Origin: Cyanobacteria bacterium UBA11153
Lineage (GTDB): Bacteria; Cyanobacteriota; Cyanobacteriia; Cyanobacteriales; Coleofasciculaceae
DNA length: 19,143 bases
NCBI GenBank assembly: GCA_003511885.1
Contig: DOIX01000279.1
Coordinates: forward strand, 1-19,143
Direction: 5' to 3'
The notes below the pieces were generated by a model that worked only from the letters and a program-made list of their open reading frames with translations, searched no databases and had not been told where the DNA came from. Positions 13,774 through 19,143 of this stretch are shown here, in pieces. The number at the start of each line of letters is the position of its first letter. Position 1 is the first letter of the stretch. The position numbers were made by a program, and so were the translations under genes.

Positions 13774-14043
13774 TTGCGGAAAATTATTACCACAAACCAA
13801 TTTAAAAAAGATCTGAAAAGACTTGCCAAAAGAGGAAAATTTATAAATAAGCTTGAAGAAGCGATCGATAAATTACAAGCAGGAATAAATCTCGAACAAC
13901 GCTATCGCAATCATCAGTTAATCGGCAACTGGTTTCCTTACTGGGAATGTCACATAGAATCAGACTGGCTATTAATTTATCAGCAAACAGAAACAGAATT
14001 AATATTAATTAGAACAGGTACTCATAGCGATCTATTTGATTAA
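13774..14043 (+). CDS. YafQ/RelE family mRNA interferase toxin
   Basis: This 89-residue toxin is a YafQ-like ribosome-dependent mRNA endonuclease. All residues important in E. coli YafQ are present with a constant shift of three: His47, His60, Asp64, His84 and Phe88 (for His50, His63, Asp67, His87, Phe91), in NHQLIG, CHIESDW and RTGTHSDLF. It should be active. I choose the TTG at 13774 as start because GGAG (13764-13767) precedes it at six bases and the protein then begins RKIITTNQFKKDLKRL as in homologues. An upstream TTG at 13741 would add unrelated residues inside the antitoxin frame. It lies one base after the antitoxin, as expected for a type II pair. Confidence 0.88.
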   Translation: MRKIITTNQFKKDLKRLAKRGKFINKLEEAIDKLQAGINLEQRYRNHQLIGNWFPYWECHIESDWLLIYQQTETELILIRTGTHSDLFD

Positions 14044-14131
14044 TTATCACCCATATTTGATGGAAAAGCGATCGCACTTTTATAGCGCTACCCATTTTAG
14101 GACATTTCCCCAATCCTTGGATCTCCGATGA

Positions 14132-14154
14132 TGCGTTACCTTTCGGATAACGCA
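14132..14154. repeat. Hairpin between convergent genes
   Basis: TGCGTTA (14132-14138) pairs perfectly with TAACGCA (14148-14154) around a nine-base loop. It lies between the toxin gene and the end of the leftward gene at 14227. No T-run follows, so a terminator role is uncertain. Confidence 0.45.
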
Positions 14155-14226
14155 CCCTACTGGCTAGATTTAAAGAAGTATAGAGATATTGTGACAAGCA
14201 TTTGTTCCATAATAAACGATACTTCT

Positions 14227-14871
14227 CTACTTATAAAATTTTACCATCTTCAACCATCGCACCACAAACCCAATACCCCCCAATCCCAAAAGAGCTACTA
14301 AAATAAAAACAGGAATTTGCCACTGAGATGACGACTCTTTTGTACTAGTCTCATCCTTTGAATTATTAACAGTTTGGGGTAAAGGAGTTACTTGAGGTAG
14401 ATTTATCCCAGCTCTAACTGTGACAGTGTAGGTAAATGCAAAGGGCTGAAAATCGGCTCCTGGTTTTGCCGTGCCGCTGAATTTTAATTCATACTCTCCA
14501 GCTTGGGGAAAGACAATCTCTGCTCCTGGAATTTCTTGATATTGCTCGGCTGAAATTGGTTTTAGGGGTGGTTTGAGGGATGGAGAATCTCTTTGTGGCT
14601 GGGGATTTTCTGTGCCTTGGCTATGAGATTTTAAATTAACTTCTAGTTGGCAATTGCACTCCGTTAAGGGAATCGGTTTTCCGCCTTGGCGAGTTAGAGC
14701 AAACCAGGCTTGGGCTGCTTCTCCTGCTTTGGGATTGTGATTGGGTTGAATATGAAAGGTAGCTGCAACATTACCAGAAGCTTTGATAGTATGAGCAAGG
14801 GTGCTGGGGGCAATTTGGAAAAGGAAAGGGAGGATAAATAAACTTTTATTTAGGTTGATTTGGGGGGGCAT
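14227..14871 (-). CDS. Secreted, membrane-anchored periplasmic protein, probably Ig-like (unassigned)
   Basis: The 214-residue protein has a signal peptide (about 1-26, cut likely after STLA), leaving HTIKASGNVAATFHIQPNH at the mature N-terminus. A beta-rich domain follows (AQAWFALTRQGGKPIPLTECNCQLEVNL ... GEYELKFSGTAKPGADFQPFAFTYTVTV) with a proline-rich insert near 85-110 and a C-terminal helix (about 186-205) ending in Lys and Arg. The fold resembles CopC, FixH or YtkA-type small periplasmic proteins, but I cannot assign the family. Possible metal ligands are the N-terminal His residues and Cys-Asn-Cys (about 72-74). Its start overlaps the end of the DsbD_2 fusion gene by 26 bases, so the two are made together and probably work together. 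Confidence 0.65.
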   Translation of the reverse strand: MPPQINLNKSLFILPFLFQIAPSTLAHTIKASGNVAATFHIQPNHNPKAGEAAQAWFALTRQGGKPIPLTECNCQLEVNLKSHSQGTENPQPQRDSPSLKPPLKPISAEQYQEIPGAEIVFPQAGEYELKFSGTAKPGADFQPFAFTYTVTVRAGINLPQVTPLPQTVNNSKDETSTKESSSQWQIPVFILVALLGLGGIGFVVRWLKMVKFYK

Positions 14872-16072
14872 AAAATTTAGCTAAGGATAGGATTGACCAA
14901 ATTAAAGGAGATCTTACTAATAAGATAGATAATGTAATAATTACCAACAATACTGTTCTCAACTGTTGTCCCATTGTCGATGTCAATTCACCCAGATAAT
15001 GAGAACCCACTAACCCCGTATGAATGGCACAGAGAATTAAAGCCGGAACACTTAATAAATGAATCTGTCGCCAACCCTTTCCCAAAGCATTCATTAAACT
15101 ATCAAAACTAGTTAAAGCTGCTGGAGTGATTAATACCAATGCGATAATTCCCGCCCACATTCCCGTCTGATGAATGGGCAGCATGAAAGATAAACCTGAC
15201 AAATTCCAGTTAAATGTATGATCAAACATATAACTTACATGAGCCAGAGACAAAACAAAAGCCCCAACTCCCAAAAGCCGTCGATAACGCAAAGGATTAG
15301 ACCAAAATCTGCTAATTGGTCTGGCAATTAGAGCTAACATTAAACATAAAAGTGCCCCATGTCCTGTATAATCCACCATATCCCCATTCCGCAATAGGGT
15401 GACAACCCCAATAATTAGGGTTACCCATCCTCCCATCCGAAAGAGTTGACTGCGACGATTTGCACTCACCAAAGCAGTAGAAATTCCCACACCCAACATA
15501 GTCGGCAAAGTACCTAAACCAAAGGCTAACATTGTGGCTCCACCCAGCCAAATATTACCAGTTTCCGCTGCTTTAATTTGGGCTGCATAGAGAAATCCGC
15601 AAGGAATTAATCCCCAAATTATCCCTAATAAAGTAGGAGTCCACCAATGTCCAGCCTCAGATAGTTTAACCATCGCTCGTCCCAACTTTTCGTGGAGATT
15701 CCCTTGAGTTAAGGGATGTAAAATAGGGAATTTAGGCATCCATTTTGGTCGAATTTGGGCAAGTCCAAACCAAATTAGTAACGCACCTGTGAAGATTGCC
15801 ATGCCCTGACGGAAAATGCTATCTAAACCAGCAAATTGTCCGCCAGCAATCAGAATCGAACCTAATCCGCCAATCCCAATTCCGACAATAGCATAACTTG
15901 CCAAGCGCCCTAAATTTAATAAGCTATGAAAGTAAAGTTGTTCTTGCCATGTGGGTGAAGTATTTGACTTGTGGGATAGGGAAAATGCGACTGTGAGAGG
16001 TCCGCACATCCCCGCACAATGCCCAAAACTACCGAGAAATCCTAGGAGCATCACTAGGAATAGGTCTATCAT
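14846..16072 (-). CDS. DsbD_2/UreH-like membrane protein fused to a ferric-reductase-like heme domain
   Basis: This 408-residue polytopic protein has two parts. Residues 1-225 form a DsbD_2/UreH-type domain with FGHCAGMCGP (Cys19, Met22, Cys23) and GLIPCGFLYAA (Cys158), features seen in proteins that pass reducing power or copper across the membrane. Residues about 235-390 resemble the ferric reductase/MsrQ transmembrane domain (LRYRRLLGVGAFVLSLAHVSYMF, GKGWRQIHLLSVPALILCAIHTG), with candidate heme ligands His278, His338 and His351. I infer transfer of electrons through heme and thiols, or metal handling; the substrate is unknown. The start is the ATG ending at 16072: a longer frame to 16192 translates only heptamer repeats. 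The start codon abuts TATAGCAG, the end of that repeat. The next gene overlaps it by 26 bases. Confidence 0.8.
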   Translation of the reverse strand: MIDLFLVMLLGFLGSFGHCAGMCGPLTVAFSLSHKSNTSPTWQEQLYFHSLLNLGRLASYAIVGIGIGGLGSILIAGGQFAGLDSIFRQGMAIFTGALLIWFGLAQIRPKWMPKFPILHPLTQGNLHEKLGRAMVKLSEAGHWWTPTLLGIIWGLIPCGFLYAAQIKAAETGNIWLGGATMLAFGLGTLPTMLGVGISTALVSANRRSQLFRMGGWVTLIIGVVTLLRNGDMVDYTGHGALLCLMLALIARPISRFWSNPLRYRRLLGVGAFVLSLAHVSYMFDHTFNWNLSGLSFMLPIHQTGMWAGIIALVLITPAALTSFDSLMNALGKGWRQIHLLSVPALILCAIHTGLVGSHYLGELTSTMGQQLRTVLLVIITLSILLVRSPLIWSILSLAKFYAPPNQPK

Positions 16073-16077
16073 ATAGC

Positions 16078-16140
16078 AGTTGATAGTTGATAGTTGACAG
16101 TTGACAGTTGACAGTTGACAGTTGACAGTTGACAGTTGAT
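16078..16140. repeat. AGTTGAY heptamer array, nine units
   Basis: Nine perfect 7-base units cover 63 bases: AGTTGAT twice, AGTTGAC six times, AGTTGAT once. The array is preceded by TATAGC, and its edge touches the start codon of the gene at 16072. The same heptamer is found before gmk (three units) and remA (four units). Confidence 0.9.
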
Positions 16141-16205
16141 ATGGGGTGTATATTCTGATAATTAACCATAGATTTTTTATATTTTTAATCATAAATTTTG
16201 GTAAA

Positions 16206-16229
16206 TGTCAAAAGACAAGCTGTCAAACT
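16206..16229. promoter_or_regulatory. Shared 24-base motif, copy 2 (candidate operator)
   Basis: It reads TGTCAAAAGACA, A, GC, and TGTCAAACT after the shift, and differs from 11669-11692 at only two adjacent positions. Its minus-strand TTGACA could act as a -35 box for the DsbD_2 fusion gene, though the -10 at 17 bases (TTAAAA) is poor. It lies 134 bases before that start and about 380 before the BlaI-type gene. Confidence 0.55.
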
Positions 16230-16605
16230 AGAAAATAGGCAATCCAGAGCCAAATTATCTATATTGACAAATTATCTCCAAAACCCGCCTCAAATCAAAC
16301 CGATACCTCACATATATTGATTTACGGCTATAATCGATCGTCAAATTGTGGATATGGCTTAGACCAAAACCAGTAGAATGAATATTGAGACTTACTTGAG
16401 TTTTGAAGTTTTGAGCTTTGAGTTTTGCCTTTCGACAAGCCTGCCAGAGGGGAGGGCGGGTTTTGAAGGGAGGTTATCTCCTATCTTACCAATGTTATTC
16501 ACTAAACCCGCCCCCAGACAATTTTCCCCGATTCCCACTGAGAATTTGACTGAGCGCTCGCCCTGAAGTCTTGCCGAAGTTACTCATTCCCCCTTTTAAC
16601 TTATT

Positions 16606-17031
16606 ATGGTTCCTTTACCAAATTATCGTCCCAAACAATTATCTTTAGGCCCATTAGAAGCAGAGATTTTGAATATTATCTGGGAGCTAGATTCTGTTAC
16701 AGTTAAAGACGTACACGAACGGATTATCTCAGATCCCAATCGAGAATTAACCTATAGCTCCGTGACAACTGTACTCCGTCGCTTGACAGAGAAAGGTTGG
16801 TTAGTTTGTGATAAAAGCGATCGCACTTTTTATTGGCAACCCTTACTAACTCGCGCCCAAGCCCAAGCCATCGATGCTTACGAGCAATTACAGCGATTTC
16901 TAGAGGTAGGGAATCCAGAAATAGTGGCGGGATTTGCAGATAGTATCGATTCCAGCAGTTTAGCGCAACTCGAAGCGATCGCCAAACGTGTCAGAGAAGC
17001 CAGAAAAGCCCGTCAGGAGGAGGATTCCTAA
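16606..17031 (+). CDS. petR: BlaI/MecI/CopY family repressor, PetR-like
   Basis: This 141-residue protein has the BlaI winged helix: LGPLEAEILNIIWELDSVTVKDVHERI, the recognition helix ELTYSSVTTVLRRLTEKGWLV, then the wing DKSDRTFYWQPL and a helical C-terminal dimer and cleavage region. BlaI repressors bind palindromic operators as dimers and are removed by proteolysis. In cyanobacteria the BlaI/M56 pair best described is PetR/PetP (slr0240/slr0241 in Synechocystis), which controls the switch between plastocyanin and cytochrome c6 in response to copper. The downstream M56 protease supports that reading, but orthology rests on context and family. Its stop codon overlaps the next start (TAATG). 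Confidence 0.8.
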   Translation: MVPLPNYRPKQLSLGPLEAEILNIIWELDSVTVKDVHERIISDPNRELTYSSVTTVLRRLTEKGWLVCDKSDRTFYWQPLLTRAQAQAIDAYEQLQRFLEVGNPEIVAGFADSIDSSSLAQLEAIAKRVREARKARQEEDS

Positions 17032-17918
17032 TGCACTCGATTATGATTGCGATCGCATTTACTCTCGCTTGCTGGCTCAGATTAAGATGGCGGGCACATC
17101 GTCTGACTTGGGCAGATTCATGGTGGCAAGCCCTCTTTTTATTTCTCTTTCCTTTCCTGTTAATTCTCATGACAGCCGCCTCCATCCTGGCGATGGGAGC
17201 ATCAGGAAAAATGTTCGGTTTCTGGGCAGGATGGTTTTCTTACTATTGTGCTGTGTGCTTTCTAGTTTGGGCAATAATTTTATTGTTACACCAGGCAATT
17301 GCCGGAGCAAAACTAGTGCGAGAAGTTCGCACCTATCCCCCGATCAAAATTGGAGATAAATCCTGTAGAGTTCCCAATATTGCCACCCTATTTGCCGCCC
17401 AAATTGGATTTTGGCAACCAGAATTAGTTGTAAGTCAAGCCATGTTAAATAGACTGGATCCTGCCCATCTAGAAGCAGTAATCGCCCACGAAGAAGCCCA
17501 TGCCCATTACCGAGATACTTTTTGGTTTTTCTGGCTCGGTTGGGTACGGAAATTAACAGTATGGTTGCCTAATACAGAGAATATATGGCAAGAATTATTA
17601 TGTTTAAGAGAATTGCGAGCAGACTCTTGGAGTGCCCAAAAAATAGATCCTTTACTCCTAGCCGAATCCTTACTCTTGGTAATGGATGTACCCTCAGTAT
17701 CAGAATCAATCCTCTCGGCTGGATTGAGTTGTGTTGCTCCTGGCAATCAGTTAACTCAGAGACTAGAAGCCTTGCTAAATCAAGAGGATAAGCATAATGA
17801 AGGCGAGAACATCACTGATTGCGATCGCAATCGGTTAGAATCTTTGACAAAATGGTGGTTTTGGCTGGGTTTAGCAGGAGCCTTTTTACCTCTGGCAGTT
17901 ATCCCATTTCATGTTTAA
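17031..17918 (+). CDS. petP: M56 family membrane metalloprotease, PetP-like
   Basis: This 295-residue protein is a BlaR1-type M56 peptidase without the penicillin-sensor domain. Hydrophobic segments lie at about 1-18, 30-55, 62-88 and the C-terminus (about 274-293). The zinc motif is HEEAH (residues about 155-159), with the third ligand in LRELRADSW. Such proteases cut the partner BlaI repressor when a signal is sensed. In the PetRP system of Synechocystis, PetP degrades PetR when copper is present. Translation is coupled to the repressor by a one-base overlap. Metal sensing by this copy is inferred from the family, not visible in the sequence. Confidence 0.8.
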   Translation: MHSIMIAIAFTLACWLRLRWRAHRLTWADSWWQALFLFLFPFLLILMTAASILAMGASGKMFGFWAGWFSYYCAVCFLVWAIILLLHQAIAGAKLVREVRTYPPIKIGDKSCRVPNIATLFAAQIGFWQPELVVSQAMLNRLDPAHLEAVIAHEEAHAHYRDTFWFFWLGWVRKLTVWLPNTENIWQELLCLRELRADSWSAQKIDPLLLAESLLLVMDVPSVSESILSAGLSCVAPGNQLTQRLEALLNQEDKHNEGENITDCDRNRLESLTKWWFWLGLAGAFLPLAVIPFHV

Positions 17919-18052
17919 TTTTGGAAACGAGAGAATTTACCCATACAATTAAACTCAAAACTCTCAAAAAAAAGCCCCCTACCCCCATTTATAGCACTAC
18001 ACATTTTTGATTGAGGTTTGGTAAGCTGTCGCAACAAGTCGAAAAACCTAAC

Positions 18053-18130
18053 CCCCCAGCCTCCTTCCCTTCGAGGGAAGGGGGATCCGGAAATCTTGCT
18101 CCCCTCTCCTAAAAGGAGAGGGGCTGGGGG
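18053..18130. repeat. Nested inverted repeat (C/G-rich) after petP-like gene
   Basis: Outer arms CCCCCAGCC (18053-18061) and GGCTGGGGG (18122-18130) enclose two strong hairpins: CTTCCCT/AGGGAAG (18064-18080) and CCCCTCTCC with its complement (18101-18123). This is a widespread cyanobacterial intergenic repeat type. It lies in a 290-base gap that otherwise holds only A/T-rich sequence, with no gene. Confidence 0.75.
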
Positions 18131-18208
18131 AGGGGTCAAACTGGTAATTGAGAATGGTGCAAGATCTAAGTTAAAATTGACTGCAATAGTAATGACAGTC
18201 CATTTTAG

Positions 18209-19143
18209 ATGAAGTTTAAATTCTCCAGTACGATCGCAACTGTGGCAAGTATACTAGTCTTATCTCAATCATCATACAGTTTTCAGAAGTCACCAAGTGA
18301 GATTACCCAAGATATTACTGTTTTGATTGATGGCTGTGGTTTGGGTTCCGGAGTGATTTTTAAGCAGGAGAAGAATAGCTATTTAGTCCTGACAGCGCGA
18401 CATGTTTTGAGAGAAGATGTGGATTGTTTGGTGATTACTTCAGATCGAGAGCGATATACTGCTAAAAAGAATAAGTTTACCTACTATCAAGGGTTAGATT
18501 TGGTAGCAATGGAGTTTGAAAGTAATCAAAGCTATCCGGTGGGGAAATTGGGAAAATCTGAGGAGGTGACTATGGGAAACACTGTTTACGTCGCAGGCGC
18601 ACCTGCATCCAATCAAACTATTACCAAACGCGATATTCTGGTGACTGAGGGTAAAATTATTAGAACAACTTCTGAACTTGAGTTGGGTTATACTTTGGTT
18701 TACGATAATACGACCAAAAAGGGGATGAGTGGTGGTCCGGTTGTGGATGAAAATGGGGAAGTTATTGGGATTCACGGTAGAAGAAATTCTGCTGAGGGAA
18801 TTCAAGAGAGTTATGGGATTCCTATTCAGAAGTTTTTGACAGAAAAAATTGGACAAAATTTAGAGGATTATTATTTACTTCAAGGCAATGCTTTTCTAGA
18901 TGAAGGAAATTATGAAGAGGCAAAAACTGCTTACAAGAAGGTTATCGAAATTAATCCTAATTATGCGGCAGCCTATTTCTATCTTGGCTTTGTTAACTAT
19001 AAACTTGAGGACAAAGAGAGTGCGATCGCGGATTACAATAAAGCTATTGAGATTAATCCTAACTATGCCGATGCCTACTACAACCGGGGTGTAGCCCGCT
19101 CTGCTTTAGGAGACCAAGAGGGTGCGATCGCCGATTACAATAA
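18209..19143 (+). CDS. Secreted trypsin-like serine protease with TPR repeats (3' end outside window)
   Basis: The frame is open from the ATG at 18209 to the window edge, giving 311 residues. A signal peptide covers about residues 1-25 (SSTIATVASILVLSQSSYS). A trypsin-like domain follows with the full triad: His65 in LTARHVL, Asp97 in QGLDLVAMEF and Ser174 in KKGMSGGPVVD; VIGIHG and SYGIPI are also typical. From about residue 218 the protein continues in TPR units of 34 residues (LLQGNAFLDEGNYEEAKTAYKKVIEINPN, then AAAYFYLGFVNYKLEDKESAIADYNKAIEINPN, then ADAYYNRGVARSALGDQEGAIADYN). It is likely a periplasmic or exported protease whose TPRs bind partners. Substrate unknown. HIP1-type GCGATCG sites recur within the TPR units. 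Confidence 0.88.
   Translation, partial: MKFKFSSTIATVASILVLSQSSYSFQKSPSEITQDITVLIDGCGLGSGVIFKQEKNSYLVLTARHVLREDVDCLVITSDRERYTAKKNKFTYYQGLDLVAMEFESNQSYPVGKLGKSEEVTMGNTVYVAGAPASNQTITKRDILVTEGKIIRTTSELELGYTLVYDNTTKKGMSGGPVVDENGEVIGIHGRRNSAEGIQESYGIPIQKFLTEKIGQNLEDYYLLQGNAFLDEGNYEEAKTAYKKVIEINPNYAAAYFYLGFVNYKLEDKESAIADYNKAIEINPNYADAYYNRGVARSALGDQEGAIADYN

Larger units (their letters stand above)
16073..16605. other. Divergent regulatory region between the DsbD_2 fusion gene and the BlaI-type gene
   Basis: This region holds the heptamer array (16078-16140), the shared 24-base motif copy 2 (16206-16229), a TTTGAG-rich stretch (about 16395-16430) and a 10-base inverted repeat GGGCGGGTTT (16454-16463) with AAACCCGCCC (16504-16513). 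The open frame at 16378-16566 is not supported as a gene. No strong promoter for the BlaI-type gene is evident. Confidence 0.6.

Noticed and set aside
16078..16140. CRISPR-like array
   Set aside because: The units are 7 bases with no spacers; it is a short tandem repeat, not a CRISPR.
16073..16192. 40-residue N-terminal extension of the DsbD_2 fusion protein
   Set aside because: The extension encodes only the heptamer array (QLSTVNC repeated); homologous sequence begins at MIDLFLVMLLGF.
16378..16566. 62-residue plus-strand open frame before the BlaI-type gene
   Set aside because: It translates TTTGAG-type repeats and one arm of an inverted repeat; no conserved sequence or ribosome site.

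Overview
The window reads as chromosomal DNA of a filamentous cyanobacterium. The evidence is the many HIP1 octamers (GCGATCGC), the heptamer tandem arrays and small dispersed palindromic repeats typical of such genomes, and the gene families: CHAT and TPR proteases, a RemA/DUF370-gmk pair, an RqcH-type NFACT protein, a cyanobacterial alternative oxidase operon, a B12-riboswitch HupE and a PetR/PetP-like pair. No rRNA, tRNA, phage gene or CRISPR array is visible. Both ends cut through genes.

Layout. 1-639: C-terminal part of a CHAT protease. 756-1697 (minus): gmk preceded by a RemA-family gene, each with a heptamer repeat just before its start. 2079-3995 (plus): NFACT/RqcH-like gene, followed by a heptamer array and a candidate small RNA ending in a clear terminator near 4178-4211. 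4336-11251 (minus): one long apparent operon read from right to left: two related four-helix DUF2231 proteins, oxidase subunits II, I and III, a TauE/SafE transporter and a GMC oxidoreductase. Subunit II has lost the CuA ligands and subunit I carries the YSHPAV (A2-type) signature, so this is an ARTO/Cox2-type enzyme rather than a standard cytochrome c oxidase. 12048-12881: cobalamin riboswitch and HupE, a probable cobalt importer. 12988-13492: a dense non-coding array of hairpins that looks like a structured RNA or a non-autonomous IS200/IS605-superfamily (HEARO/omega-RNA-like) element. It runs directly into a DinJ/YafQ-type toxin-antitoxin pair (13512-14043). 14227-16072 (minus): a polytopic membrane protein that joins a DsbD_2/UreH-type domain to a ferric-reductase-like heme domain, overlapping a secreted, membrane-anchored partner. 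16606-17918 (plus): BlaI-type repressor and M56 protease, most like the PetR/PetP copper-responsive pair. 18209-end: secreted trypsin-like protease with TPRs, truncated by the window.

How the parts may fit together. Several neighbours share a metal and electron-transfer theme: a CuB/heme oxidase, possible heme proteins (DUF2231), a Cys-rich DsbD_2 plus heme fusion with a small periplasmic partner, a copper-type BlaI/M56 regulator and a cobalt importer. A nearly identical 24-bp motif (22 of 24 bases) occurs only twice: over the best promoter of the oxidase operon and upstream of the DsbD_2 fusion gene. That suggests co-regulation, but this is inference.

Repeats shape the region strongly. A roughly 100-bp MITE-like element with TATAGCAA/TTGCTATA ends occurs three times. 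Two copies lie in the oxidase operon (its leader, and one base before the subunit I start codon). Related TATAGCAG ends with heptamer arrays abut the starts of remA and of the DsbD_2 fusion gene, and lie near the start of gmk.
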